Of a stretch of DNA of 64,000 nt, positions 12,108-23,649 are shown in pieces (position 1 is the stretch's first letter; each line of letters starts with the position of its first letter). Under the pieces are notes generated by a model. That model saw only the letters and a program-made list of their open reading frames with translations, searched no databases and was not told the origin of the DNA. The position numbers and the translations under genes are program-made. The DNA lies in NCBI GenBank assembly GCA_017591395.1, contig WEDG01007320.1, forward strand, positions 1 through 64,000, given 5' to 3'. The DNA is from Schistocephalus solidus. Lineage: Eukaryota > Platyhelminthes > Cestoda > Diphyllobothriidea > Diphyllobothriidae.

Positions 12108-14545
12108 GGATCATCGCCTCGTCATCCCCAAGATGAGGCTTCGTCTGCAACCACGCAGGAGACCTCAAGGTAAGCAACCACCAGGTAAGTTGAATACTGC
12201 ATTGTTGCATGTACCTGCTCACCATCTTTATTTCAGCAACGAACTGGACAACCGGCTAGCCAACCTCCCAGTCGCCGACCAGGACACCTTCGGGGAAACC
12301 GCTGGTGCCAACTGCGGAACCCGGTCCAATCCACCGCCCTGGATGCCCTCAGTCGTGCATGTCATCAAGACCAGGTCTGGTTCGATAACAACAACGTAGC
12401 TATCAACGCTCTACTCGCCGATGAGAACTGGTTGCACAAAGTCTACGTCGACCGCCCTACCACTGCAAACAAAACTGCCTTCTACCGAAGTCACCGCCTT
12501 TTACAGCAACGGCTGCGAGATATGCAGGACGCCTGGGTGGGCCGCAAGGCCAAGGAGATCCAAGATTACGGGAACCGCAACGACTGAAAGAACTTCGCCG
12601 CCATCAAGGCTGTCTACGGACCTACCGTCAAAGGAGCCGCCCCTCTTTTCAGTGCTGACGGAACTACTCTGCTCACTGAGAAGACGCAAATCCTGAAGCC
12701 ATGGGTGGAACACCTACGGAGCATTCTTAACCGGGCCTCCACCATCTCCGACGCTGCCATCGACCAACTGCCTGAGGTGGAAACCAACGCCAACCTCGAT
12801 CACCTGCCCTCTCTCCAAGAAACCAACAGGGCCGTGCAGCAACTCTCCAGCGGGAAAGCACCTGGATCAGAAGCGATCCCTGCTAAGATTTACAAACATC
12901 AAGGCCCCCAACTGAGAAACCAGCTTACAGCTATCTTCCAGGTGATGTGCGTCAAGGACAGGTCTCTCAAGCTTTCAAGGGTGTCACAATCGTCCACCTC
13001 ATCAAGAAGAAGAAGAAGGGGAACCACCAAATTTGCGATAATCATCGAGGAATCTCGCTACTAAATATCGCCGGGAAGATCTTCGCCCGCATCCTTCTCA
13101 ATCGTCTGAACGGTCACCTAGAGCAGGGTCTGCTCCCGGAAAGCCAATATGGCTTCCAACGACAGCGCAGAAAAACCGACATGATTTTCGCCACTCGCCA
13201 GCTATAATAGAACTGCCAGGAGATGCGAATCCACCTCTACACTACCTTCGTTGATCTGAAGAGAGCCTTTGACACGTTAAATCGCGACGGACTGTGGAAG
13301 ATCATGCAGAAATTTGGCTGTCCCGAGCGATTCACTCACATAGTGCGTCAACTCCGTGATGGCGCACGTCACGGCCAACGGAGCCGTTTCAGAGGCCTTC
13401 GCAGTGACCAATTGAGTGAAGCAGGACTGCTGATGTCATCTTACCAACGCTGCTGTACGGATCGGATACCCGGACAGTCTACCAAAAGCAGGCGAGGAAG
13501 CTTAACCACTTCCACCTCCGCTGCCTCCGCAGAATACTTAAGCTGAGATGGCAAGACAGGATCCCGGACACATAACTGCTGGAACGAACAGGCATCCTCC
13601 GCATCCACGCCCAAGTGAAACAACTGCAACTGCGCTGGAGTGGCCAAATTGTGAGGATGGACGACGACCAACTACCCAAACAACTCTTCTACGGAGATGC
13701 TGCTACGGGTTTTCGTCGACAAGGGGACAAGCACGACACTGCAAGGACACTCTGAGGACTTCCCTGAAGCAACTACAGGTCAACCCGGCAAACTGGGAGG
13801 ACCTCAAACGGAACCGACCGGCCTGGAGGAGGACAGTGAAGACTGGCCCAGCAATCGACGAAACCAACCGGATCGCCACCGCCAAGGCAAAAAGGGCGGT
13901 ATAAAAGTCACCAGCGTCCCGGACCAACACCGCCAATGCCCAAGCCCTTCCAACATGCACGCGCTGTCAACGGACCCTCTGCACGCGAAATGGCCTGTTC
14001 GGAAATCTTCGGATGCAATGCAACAACAATCCGACAACTCCAAATTCTGCCAAACTTAATTCAAACCCCCCACACAGTGTCACCCCCGGCACCAATTCCA
14101 CCACTCCCACCATCAAGCGAGCACATCCCAATACTCATCCCCTGTTACCTCCACCACCACGACCACCGCCGCCATCACCACTACCAGCGATATGGGCTTG
14201 GTCCTAATCTGTCTTCATTGCGACCGCAACTTCACCACCCACCACGGCATGGTCGGTCACTTGCGAATCTATCGCAATGAGACTGGTTAACCAGTGTCTG
14301 GAGCACCAACCCACAGCAGAGTTTACCGCATACGCTGCCCTCGCGCATTCGCTCACCGCTTGGGCCTATTCAGTCACATGCGCATCCATGACAACGGAAT
14401 TCACCGCAATGTCAACAGCACCGATACCCCATGCACACCCTCCGCTCATGTCATTCTCACTGCCACTGCCAGCCCCAATACCACGAACGGCACTCCCCAG
14501 CCGCTTCCGATTTCTCCACGTAGACGAGGTCACCAGTAGCTGCGC
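12108..14545 (+). mobile_element. RTE-like LINE copy 2, with C-terminal zinc fingers
   Basis: RTE-like element entered mid-endonuclease just after the gypsy LTR. Readable blocks: DHRLVIPKMRLRLQPRRRP (12110-12166), FSNELDNRLANLPV (about 12233), FSADGTTLLTEKTQIL near 12650, STISDAAIDQLPEVETN (near 12740), QQLSSGKAPGSEAIPAKIY (about 12838), DNHRGISLLNIAGKIFARI (near 13038) and TTFVDLKRAFDTLNRDGLW (near 13240, RT motif A). After SDQLSEAG the sequence jumps at about 13430 to [10 protein letters not shown], so the catalytic FADD half of the palm is deleted. The C-terminal part ([14 protein letters not shown]) is followed by a proline-rich stretch and three zinc-finger-like modules. Several frameshifts are present. 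Confidence 0.88.
13950..14400 (+). other. Zinc-finger tail of RTE copy 2
   Basis: Three modules follow the RT C-terminal domain. The first is TCTRCQRTLCTRNGLFGN with LRMQC after it (13952-14017, C2HC-like). The second is CLHCDRNFTTHHGMVGHLRI (about 14209), with Tyr in place of the last His. The third is CPRAFAHRLGLFSHMRIH (about 14338), which has lost one Cys. A proline-rich linker separates the first from the others. The same tail is recognisable in copy 1 (6345-6560) and partly in copy 3 (22848-22915), so it belongs to the element. A role in RNA or DNA binding is inference. Confidence 0.75.
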
Positions 14546-14699
14546 CCACTTCCGAATCGGACAACTGCCCGGCTCGGATAGGGGTTTGATTATGGGGGTT
14601 GGGGAAAGAGTGAGGTTGACTGATCAGCGCATTTTTCCTCACTATAAACAATCGGACGGTGCGCTAAAAACCGTGGCTCGGAAGGTTGTCAACTGACGG

Positions 14700-17220
14700 G
14701 ATAAACCCGTTCCACGTTGTCAGTCCAGTGTTTGCGTTTTTGCGCAATGGACGACTGGTGGACTGAGATTCAGGTTGCAATGGCTCCTTCTTAATGTGTC
14801 CTTTATGTCACTCCTGTTGAGTTGGGATCCGAGCGCCCCCACCCACTCGTATGCTGTTATGTTCTTGTGTTATGTTGGACCACAGTGCGTGGGCCTGCGC
14901 CCTTTCCCATCTCCGGTGTTCTTCAGTCTGTCTTGACACCGGGTCCAGGTGAGGGAGTGGAACAGAGTGAGGTAGATGCAGCCCAATTCTACTGCCAATA
15001 TAATCCAGCGCGATTCACTGTCCCTGCACCACCCTGGAGCATACAGTGGACATCTTCGAACATGACGGTCAAACTAACGTGCTCTTTTTCACCTGTAGTC
15101 AGTCAGCGAAGGACGCAGTGCCGATTGGCCTCAATCTCTCGCCATAACACGCTTAAGTCTTGGGTGGTCCCACTGGCAAATTGACGGGGTTGTGAGGCGG
15201 ACAGAAAGACGGCGTGAGTGAGTGGACTCGGTGGTGATCGTGGGAGCTGACTGCCACTGTGGCGTTGGTGTTTGGAGGCACCTGTGACTTGCGAGCCGCT
15301 ATTTTGTCTTTGGCCTAGGAGACTGGGTTGGCTTAGTAGATTTATGTCCCGGTCTTCACTGTTCTCCACCAGGGCAGTTAATCTTGGGCAGGATCACCCA
15401 ATGTACTCCGACTGATCTGTACATGCTTAAAATAGATCGTGGGGTGTCCTTCTAGCGTCGTTTTTGTCCTCCATGTCGGATAACACCCGTCACGAAATCG
15501 CCTTTGACAAGTCTACCAGAGCGAGTGGACTCAATATAGCAGTCGCTGGAGAGGTAGGGAGACGGGGACATGGATGGTTGTTTCGACCTTGAGTTTTACA
15601 TCAGTGAGCCATGGTCAGCGGGCAGATGATATGATCCCAGAATTTCTTAGGCACCTTTTTTAGCTCTATCTCCGGCGAGGGGATGAGCGGTGCCGGCCCT
15701 AGATAGGGCTTCTCAGACATCCCAGACAGCTGTCAGAGTCCACTATGGGTCACGGTTTAGTATAGTGGACGATCGACCCGAGTTGCCTGCAACGCCTATG
15801 GGATTTCATGTTATGTTCTTCGTAGGATTGTTTAAAGCGGAATGGAGGTGGAGGGTTGCGAAAGGCTCATAATTACTGGGTGTGTTGACACACGCGATAC
15901 CGGATACCCCCAAGTGGTTTAACCACAGGTTGATGCGGTTCCCGGCGTGTGGTCCCTAGGCCGAGCTTAGCTTTGGAGAGCCACAGACGAGAGTTTGATG
16001 ATATTGAAGCATACACGCACGAAGCAAATGATGCGATCTGCCCCACCCGCACAACGTACACCTTAACTGGATACCCCTACATTCCACACATTTCATTACT
16101 AATATTTGTAAATGAGTAGTCAATATAGGCCACGGTATTAGCGTTTTCGTCAGTTGAGCATGCTCCAACCAAACAGCAGTGGCCTTCACTGGAATCTGCA
16201 AGTTAGTAGTCAGCTTAAAGCTGCTATCCTCAGGTTTGCAGGGCATGGGATTCGAAGCTATGTTCATTGGTAGTCGAGAGGCATTAACTCCAACAGTCTA
16301 CCGTGGATCCATGAACCCCCTGTCCCGTCGGTTGGCATTGGGAATATTAACTATGTTGTAATTGCTTTCGTCAAAGGGGCTACGGGACATACTGGTCTAG
16401 GTTTGCCTTCGGGCTCACCCTAGAGACCCGCACAAACAGTTCTACAGTGACTACTAGTATATGCAGTGAGGGGGTTACTGACAAACCCAAGGGAGAACAC
16501 CATGACCTTTTCTGACTTATTTGCCCTCGAGATTCAGCCTATTATTTGGAAATTGGTCGGAGGTAGATGACGGATATTGCCTTTAATCAACCAAAATATT
16601 CAGAGCTTAATTGTAGTCTATCATTTTTAATTTCTGCTCACGAAATCTTTACCTGCTGGGTAATATCTTCAGTCAGTTAGTTCTCACTACGTAAAGCAAA
16701 CCTACTGGAACTTATAGGAGCTAAAGCAGGCCACTTTTGAGAGGAAACCGAAAACTTTTTTTCCTAAACAACTATTTTTGGTCAATGTGATTTCGATTCG
16801 CCTTCCAACAAAGCCGGGAAACCTGCAGTAAGCGTAAGAAAGCGTCAAGACTGAAAGCTCTGTTAACGACAATTACGACAGCCACGAACTTTGTTCCGAT
16901 TTCTCTCACGTATTCGTTGCTGATGCACAGCTACGTCAATTGATCATCGTCAGTGCATTTTTGTCTGGTTAATCACCAGGCTACACGACACACTCGAGAT
17001 GACGCGTGATCATCAACACTCACTATTCAGCGCGCGCGGCCAAGTCAGGCTGCTCATCACGCGTGAGGTGACGCATGTTTCGGGTGCAGCTGCAGACGGG
17101 GTGTCTCTAACGCCAGGTTGGATCGATACTTGCAGCCGGAAGATGGAGCATCCGAGCCCCTTTCACACCTAGGGCTCACGCGGGACAGTAAGTCATCTGA
17201 GTAAGGGCTGTACACATCAC
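14700..17220. other. Unassigned sequence
   Basis: No recognised domain. An open frame at 14822-15184 has a hydrophobic start, but nothing else marks it as a gene. Base composition is less AT-rich than in the LINE UTRs. It could be non-coding parts of LTR elements or old unique sequence. Confidence 0.4.
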
Positions 17221-17227
17221 CTTAGCT

Positions 17228-17262
17228 GCCAGCTCAGTTGGATAGGTTCGATTCTAGCGTGA
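17228..17262 (+). repeat. tRNA-like A box and B box remnant
   Basis: AGCTCAGTTGGATAG resembles a tRNA D-arm/A box and is followed immediately by GGTTCGATTCTAG, a B-box-like T-arm. The two are far too close for a functional tRNA, so the anticodon arm would have been deleted. It may be a tRNA-derived SINE scrap, or chance. Confidence 0.3.
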
Positions 17263-17989
17263 GCTGCACTCTAAGTAAGCGTACTAATTGTGAGGATTTG
17301 TACACTGCAAGCCGCGTGGTCAACTGCTGGCACAATATGAGATTTATAAAGCGAGCCAACACTGAAGACGAGGGAGTGATGAGGCTGTCTATAAGTTGAC
17401 CTGACAGACTGTTTCTTTGAAGGCAGATAGTCATTTGCTATTATTCAAATAAAAATTAAGATAGGCGGTGTTTAACCAGACATATTAAGTGACGCTGGTA
17501 TAATATATAAGGCAGCAGCCAATACGTGAGAGAAACAAGGTTTGAAGACGGTGGGATTATGGATGCCGGAGCGTTCACACCTGACACAAAAAGGCGTAAG
17601 ATTCCCTACATAAACTGCCTGGTTCCCCACATTGTTGGAATATAACTGGAAATCGTGTCGAAAAATAAAAGTTGTTAAGGAAAGAAGGTCTTATGTTTAT
17701 TTCAAAAGTGCCTCCTAAAAGTCCTAGTAGGTTTGGTCTGCGTACTGAGAACTGACTGAAGACGTTACCTTATAGTTAATGCTTTCATGATCAGAAAAAA
17801 AGGATCATACCAAAAGAAGCCCGGAAATTTTGGTTGCTCCATGTCAATATTCCTCGTCTGCTTCCGATCAAGGAACAAATAATAAGTTGACTAACAATGA
17901 CTATTAGGTCAGAAAACTTCAATGTGTAAGCTCTTGTATTTGTCAGTAGCCCCCCGCAGAGCATGTTCAACTTACTGCTGATAGAAGCG

Positions 17990-18135
17990 AACAGGTGAAT
18001 TCCAGGAAGCAGAGACAATCACTGGAACATTGTGTTTATTGGCCTGACGTTTCGCATTCTCTTTCGAACCCAGCAGCAGAGACAGTTGCAGAAAGGGTAA
18101 TAGATGCACACGGTGATCAGTAGTTAAAGTACATA
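17990..18135 (-). ncRNA. Penelope-like terminal sequence with degenerate hammerhead-like core
   Basis: Read on the minus strand, it carries CTGCAACTGTCTCTG, GGGTTCGAAAGAGAATGC and GCGAAACGTCAGGCCAATAA, then TTCCAGTGATTG. These blocks recur in the same order at 19340-19490 and 20838-20975, each next to a Penelope-like RT or GIY-YIG remnant. In this copy box 1 (CTGATGA in active hammerheads) has decayed to CTGCTGC, while GAAAC is kept. It lies head-on against the plus-strand element that starts at 18156. Confidence 0.5.
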
Positions 18136-18155
18136 GTGGTCATGCGATCATATGC

Positions 18156-19490
18156 ATGATCGGACAGCCCAAAATCCTCAAACTCCTGAAGTTCTGTCTC
18201 ACGAAGTACTTTACGTTTGACAGCAAAATCTACGAGCAAGTGAAGGGCACGCCGATGGGTTCAGCGATTTCGGCAACGGTTGGAGTCGCTGGTCTTCCGA
18301 CATCACAAACCGCAATTCTGGGCTCGGAACGTGGATGATACCTTCGGCATCGTTGAACGGGATCAGGTGTTAACATTCAAAAAACGTCTCAACTTCGTCT
18401 TCCCGTACATTCAATTTACGATGGAGGAGGAAGGAAATGACCAGCTGACGTTTCTGGATGCCCTCGTTTGCCGCAAACGTTGTGGTGGTCTGAAAACCAA
18501 AGTGTTCAGTAAAGCAACAAATAAAACGCAAGTACTGAACTTCAACAGAAACCACCAGATCAGTCACAAACGCAGTTGCATAAGGGCGCTATACCGGCGT
18601 GTCGAGATACATTGCAGTGAAACGGATGACACGGTTGCTCAGGAATAATATCTTCGATGGATAAGGAGAGTGAATGGCTACCAGCGCAACTTTTTCAACC
18701 AGTGCATACGCAAACAACAAGAGAGACAAAATCCAACCAGCCCTGAATTTTAGCGAGCTCTTCGGTACGTGGAGAACGTCTCGGAAGCCGTCAGCCGCCT
18801 TCTCACTCCACTTGCAGTTAAGGTCGCACACAGGCCAGAAGCAACCATTAGGCGCCGAGCCGTGAGACCTAAAAACCCGCTGCCACGGCAGGAAACGTCT
18901 GGCGTTGTTTACCGAATCTGGTGCAGTTGTGGACAAAGGAACTAAGTCGGAGAAACCGGGAGATTACTTTGGACGCGAATGGCCGAGCACGCAGCTGCGG
19001 TGAGGAGTAAAGACGCTGGCTGTCAGGTTGCAGCTCACTCGACGGCACCCGGCCATATTTTAAAGTGTGATAAGGCCTAAATCCTCGCAAGAAGTGATAA
19101 ACATGTGAGCCACGAGCTGCTTGAGTCATAGTAAGCAGGGGACTAGGTCACGTAGGGAAGACGTGGGTGACCAACGCCTCCGATAACAGTGAGCCAAATT
19201 GTCGGGTCATGATCATGCCCGCATCCAACATGGATGATGAAATCACGGCCATTCACGACTCGGACGTGGACGGCCAGGCTATCACCGCATCAATTACGAC
19301 TCCCAGTGGTGATCGCGAGAACTGCTAATTGTAGTACGCACGTGATCGCGTGGCCACTACGTACTATATATACTGTTCACCTTGTGCACCAAGCACCCTT
19401 CCTGCAACTGTCTCTGATGCTGGGTTCGAGAGAGAATCCGAAATATCAGTCCAATTATCACCTTGTTCCAGTGATCGCATCTTCTTCTTC
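18156..19490 (+). mobile_element. Penelope-like element copy A (RT plus GIY-YIG remnant)
   Basis: A 5'-truncated Penelope-like retroelement. The RT palm reads YFTFDSKIYEQVKGTPMGSA (18201-18260), then after a frameshift KPQFWARNVDDTFGIVE near 18308. The catalytic YVDD has become NVDD: both aspartates remain but the Tyr is lost. IQFTMEEE and LTFLDALV follow. The C-terminal GIY-YIG endonuclease is recognisable in another frame: YVENVSEAVS (about 18764), SGVVYRIWCSCGQRN (18899-18943), VGETGRLLWTRMAEH (to about 18990). Stops such as the one at 18646 inactivate it. The tail beyond 19340 carries the hammerhead-like block. Confidence 0.85.
19340..19490 (+). ncRNA. Hammerhead-ribozyme-like motif in Penelope copy A tail
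   Basis: CTGATGC (19414-19420) corresponds to hammerhead box 1 (CTGATGA) with the last base changed. GGGTTC (19422-19427) pairs with GAATCC (19434-19439) across the loop GAGAGA, forming stem II with one G-T wobble. GAAA (19440-19443) follows as the second core box. Penelope-like elements of several animals are known to carry hammerhead motifs. The stem III and cleavage-site strand is not clear in this copy, so it is probably inactive. Confidence 0.55.
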
Positions 19491-19639
19491 TTTTGAATAT
19501 TCAACTGAGCCTTGTGTGAATGCATGCTGCGGCCTCTGGGATGAGCCCAAAGGCCAAACTATAATGCAATGTTGGGTAAATCAAAAGATTAACGTAGCTA
19601 CAGAATAGTTTTTATCCCAAATTAAAACCTAGAGGACGA

Positions 19640-19765
19640 GGGTTCTGGGATTCACGGCAGACCGTTGGAGTTAATGCGGTGACCAATGATGTGACTGGCT
19701 CACGACGGTTAACAAGCCAGAATTGGTCATCTCTCTCCCCCTCCCTTCCTTGCTTTTATTGGAAG
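19640..19765 (+). repeat. SINE-like family B, copy 1
   Basis: Contains GGAGTTAATGCGGTGACC (A-box-like region) and then the tail TTAACAAGCCAGAATTGGTC followed by a pyrimidine-rich end. Similar block orders occur near 19920, 20340 and 24140. Strongly diverged. Confidence 0.45.
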
Positions 19766-19919
19766 ACTGTTACTGCATTTTCTACTAGTCGCTCTGCAAC
19801 TGCTTGCAAGGTCTTCTAGATTGAGACAGAACACACCAATAGACGAATATTTACCATGTAACTATCGTTAAAACCAACTAACAAACAAATTATATTTCCA
19901 ATCACAAGCGACAGACAAT

Positions 19920-20110
19920 GGGCCTGTTGATCCACGGTAAATCCTTGGGGTTAATGTCGGTCGACGAAAAATGAACTCGGCTTCGAATCCCGTGTTCTAC
20001 AAACACGGGATAGGTCCCGTCTGCCTAACAGCATCTAATAAGCCAGAACTTGTCAGTTATTTCGGCCTTGTCATAGTCCCATTAGGGCATATTATACAAG
20101 CCGTTGTGCG
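19920..20110 (+). repeat. SINE-like family B, copy 2
   Basis: GGGGTTAATGTCGGTCGAC is followed by CTCGGCTTCGAATCCCGTG, which resembles a pol III B box (GGTTCGAATCC). The tail is CATCTAATAAGCCAGAACTT and a CCTTGTC block. This is the copy in which a tRNA-like B box is clearest. Confidence 0.5.
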
Positions 20111-20339
20111 CTTGCTTGCGAGGGCTTAGAAGTCCATGTTCTGCAACCGACAACGGTGAATAAGTTGGAAATGGCTATCTACCTTGCCTTGTCGGTAATC
20201 TCTGTACTGCACATCTCACCATTCGCTATGCAACTGCCTCTAGGTTGAGTTTGAAAACAAAAGTGGATGAAGAGCATGCGTTGCAAAGTCGATGAAGCCT
20301 ATTTAGACATGTGGGATATGACCAATCACAAAATAAAGG

Positions 20340-20520
20340 ATAAGGGGCCCGTGATACCACAGTAGAACTTTGTAGACCACGCCACTCCATGGTCACTGAC
20401 CTTGGATTAGGAGTACATGTTCTGTAAACGCCAGGTTGGGTAGGGCTCACTGACAACGGCCTACTAACCAGAAATGTTAATATCTTCTACCTTGTCCTTT
20501 GTGCTAGCCTTCCAACTGCA
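20340..20520 (+). repeat. SINE-like family B, copy 3
   Basis: The block GGAGTACATGTTCTGTAAAC, then GCTCACTGACAACGGCCTAC, then CCAGAAATGTTAATATCTTC and ACCTTGTCC follows the order of the other copies. Diverged and without a clear A box. Confidence 0.45.
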
Positions 20521-20684
20521 TATTCTGGTAATCGTTCTAATCGGCTTCAAACACACATAGATTGACATAGACGCCAAATGTAGGGCAATATATCCCGCCG
20601 CCCGGTTGATGAACATAATTATCACTTAGATAATATTCTCAACCACAACCAGCAGGACAAGGAACCATAATTACCGGGTGGTCT

Positions 20685-20800
20685 GGTAAGGTTAATGCGA
20701 CGTGTTGACCAGTAAAAGCAATTTCGAAGTCCATGCCCTGGCAAAACGAGGTAGGTTAGGTCTACCTAAAAGAGGTACAAAGCCATAACAGGTCATGACT
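20685..20800 (+). repeat. SINE-like family B, copy 4 (partial)
   Basis: GTAAGGTTAATGCGACGTG, then ATTTCGAAGTCCATGCCCTG and GGTAGGTTAGGTCTACC, corresponds to the head of the other copies. The tail is only weakly seen (AGCCATAACAGGTCATG). Confidence 0.35.
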
Positions 20801-20837
20801 GCCGATACAAGCAAAAATGCGAGTCCCAGGAAGTAAT

Positions 20838-20975
20838 TGAGAATAATTATAAGCGATCACTGGGACAAGAGCTTTATTCGCCTGAAGTTTTCAACTTCAA
20901 ATCGAACCCATAGTCACAGACATTATCAGATACGAGTAATACGTACACAGGGAGTTGCAGTATTTATGGGATGCA
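20838..20975 (-). ncRNA. Hammerhead-like tail of Penelope copy B
   Basis: On the minus strand the order is GTGTACGTATTACTCG, TCTGTGACTATGGGTTCG, GAAGTTGAAAACTTCAGGCG, then CTTGTCCCAGTGATCGC. Near-identical ends (TTCCAGTGATCGC) occur in the tails at 17990 and 19340. ACGTA could be the 5' strand of a short stem III ending in a GUA cleavage triplet, facing the GAAAC-type box. Box 1 is degenerate here. It lies directly downstream of the GIY-YIG remnant on the same strand. Confidence 0.5.
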
Positions 20976-21735
20976 GTCGCTATGTTACCGCATGCCTATG
21001 ACAATTAACGGCTCCTCCTTCATTGATGATGACTGCGCATTCCGGTCGTTATCCGCTGAAACTTCGTCACCCGTGTTGGAATTTTGCGTAACGATTGCTC
21101 GGCCACCGACACTGGCGTTGGAAACTCTGTTCACCTGGGCGCTCCCAAAATGGCTGATTGCTCTGGCCAAACTGAGTCTCAACACCGAATATGGGTTGGG
21201 AGGTCATCGCACTTGCTGATAGACTGGGGGCCTGTAAACCATGCTTCAAGCAACTCGCGGCTCACGCAATTATCACCCCTTGCAAGAATTTCAGCTTCAT
21301 CAAACTTGAATTTGTGATCGGTTATCGCCGAATGAGCCACGACTTGAGAATTGGCGTCATTTAGCCACGCTGCTGCCGCGTGTTCGGTAAATCGCGGCCA
21401 AAGCAGTCTTCCGGTTTCTCCAACAAAGTTTCTTTGCCCGCAACTGCACCAGATCCGATAAACAACTCCAGGTGTTTCTTGACACGGCAGGGGGTCATTT
21501 TGTCTCATTACCTGACGCCGAATGTTGGCCTCCAGTCTGTGTGCAACTTCAAGTGGCGCGAGAAGGTGGCTGACGGCCTCCGAGACGTTTTTGACGTATA
21601 GAATCGCTCGCAAATATTTAGGTTCGGTGTGATTTTGCCGCTCACCTCGTTTGTGCATGCACCCTTTGACGAAGTTGAGCGGGTAGCCACTTTCTCTGAA
21701 CACCCGTAGATATTGTAATTCAGAAATTCAGATTT
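20976..21735 (-). mobile_element. Penelope-like element copy B (GIY-YIG end)
   Basis: Minus-strand C-terminal part of a Penelope-like protein. In order: VFRESGYPLNFVKGCMHKR, ILYVKNVSEAVSHLLAPLEV, TPGVVYRIWCSCGQRNFVGE and RLLWPRFTEH, which is the GIY-YIG nuclease core (VVY ... FVG with the downstream Arg), then SQVVAHSAITDHKFKFDEAE and SRELLEAW, the region with the conserved Glu. About 525 bp stay open (21179-21703). The RT domain is missing because the copy is 5'-truncated at about 21735, where RTE copy 3 begins on the other strand. The tail with the hammerhead-like block follows at 20838-20975. Confidence 0.85.
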
Positions 21736-21736
21736 C

Positions 21737-22935
21737 CTGAGCGGCATAATGGTGCGCGTCACTGACAACGGGGCAGTCTTCAAAGCAGTCCCAGTGACCA
21801 GTTGAGTGAAACAGGGCTACGTATTGGCTCCCAACCCTTTCAATTTTATGTTGATGTACGGCCACCGTACTGGGCGCCCAGGGATCCGCATCGCTTACAG
21901 GCTTGACGGGCACCATCTCAGTGACCGGCGCATTCAGACACCCAACGCCTTTGTCTGCGGCTACAGTCCAAGACCTGCTCTTTGCAGACGACTACACATT
22001 CAACACCGCGACGGAAAAGGACATGCAAAGGAGCGTGGACTTCTTCGCCACCAGCTGCGCCAACTTTGGGCTGACCATGAATACGAAAAAAACATTGGTC
22101 ATGCGCAACACTGCCTACAACGCTCCCCACATCAATGTCAGCGGCACCAAACTGCCAGTCATGGATCGCTTCGCCTACTTAGGCAGCCCGCATTCCCGCG
22201 GCATCGAAATCGACGAACTGGCCCATGGTATCTCCAAAATAGCAAGGCATTTGGTCGACGGCAGAATTCCGCGTAGAATCGCTAGTCTCCACCTCAACAC
22301 CAGGCTCAAGATGCACAAAGCTATCACATTAACGACGCCCATGCATGGGACGGAGACCTGGACGGTTTAAAAAAAACAGGCGCAGCGACCCAATCACTCC
22401 CACGTCAGCTATCTTTCAAAAATCCTAAAGCTGATGTGAGAAGACAGGACCTCAGATACGCAAGTTCTAGAACGAACCGGAAGACTCGGCATCCACGTCG
22501 TGCTGAGGCAACTGCAACTACGCTGGGACGGTCACCTTGTGTAGATGGACAATGAACGACTACCCAAATGCCTCTTCTATGGAGGTAGCTTAGGGTACTT
22601 GCCGGCCATGATGCCAAGTCCGACGCTATAAGGACAACTTTAAGAGTTCCTTGGAGCGCACGCAAATCAACCCAGGGAAATTGGAAGGTCACTCAGGAAC
22701 GATAAACCTGGGGAAGGAAAGTGAAAACCGGGGTTAGAATCTATGAAACAAATCAGATAGCAACCGTCTTCAAGAACGTCAAGAGAGAAACACGCATGTC
22801 TCGAGTTCCTTGGACTAAAACGCCTGCAGTCAATCCCTTCCAACATACCCGCACATTCAGAGAAATTTTCGCGCCCGAATCGGCCTCGTCAGACGCCTCA
22901 AACTGGTGCAAGCCACCCCTCCTTCTATAACGGTC
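21737..22935 (+). mobile_element. RTE-like LINE copy 3 (RT palm to C-terminus)
   Basis: Starts mid-RT with MVRVTDNGAVFKAVPVTS, a stop, then VKQGYVLAP (RT motif B). In another frame it gives VQDLLFADDYTFNTATEKDM near 21968, so the FADD catalytic box that copy 2 lacks is kept here. SCANFGLTMNTKKTLVMRN, LNTRLKMHKAITL and TETWTV follow to 22370, then ILKLM, LERTGRLGIHV and LQLRWDGHLV. The end near 22848-22915 resembles the first zinc-finger module (FRARIGLVRRLK). Many frameshifts and stops. Confidence 0.85.
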
Positions 22936-23640
22936 GTCACAAGGGATAGCGGCGTGACGCTAGTTTCGCCGTCGTCATCCAAAACAAGCTGGTCAGAAAG
23001 CTGTATTCTGCCCTTAAGGAATCAACCTCTAACTAACCTGACTGGGGCACCTACTTTGCGAAGAAACAATCTGCCATTACTGCAAATCCATACAGTGGTA
23101 AGTAATGACGACGCAAAGGAGGTCTTGGGAGATCCGAACGCCCTTCTCTTACCCTTATCACATGTGGATAATATGATTACTCTCGTCGACCTAGATGCCT
23201 GAGGAGATAAAGATCGCACTATCAGTAAAATAGTGCTGCAACAGCAATGAACTCCAGCCACGAAATTTGCAGAACACCCATTCTGACATCGAAACCAATT
23301 TCCAATAGTAAGGAAAAAACATGGGTATCCCCGGTTGTCAATTGCAAAGGCTGGAACACACGATTGTCCAGAGATAAGGTCGCTGTGACATGGGCCAAAC
23401 TAGGTGCTGAAAGCTGGACTCATCCTCTTTAGGGCAGCTCAAAACGGTACCCAGGTTATACAGTATAGTTCTGGGCATGTTTGCGCGCAGACCGAAACTG
23501 GTCAACACTGAGAACCCTATTCTGACCCCAAAATACGTGAGAACAAAGGTGTTGAGTACAACCGAAAGGGACAGCGGGAGCTCATCCACGTCAGTGCCAC
23601 CGAATTTATACGACCAACACGAAGAAACTTAGACTTGTTC
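22936..23640. other. No gene recognised
   Basis: Open frames at 22906-23202 (plus) and 23338-23589 (minus) have no domain I recognise. It lies between two RTE fragments and may be old insertion sequence. Confidence 0.4.
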
Positions 23641-23649
23641 AATTAAAAC

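Noticed and set aside
14822..15184. Secreted protein gene (hydrophobic start)
   Set aside because: No conserved domain, no convincing start context or exon signals, and the region is flanked by repeats. The frame alone is not enough.
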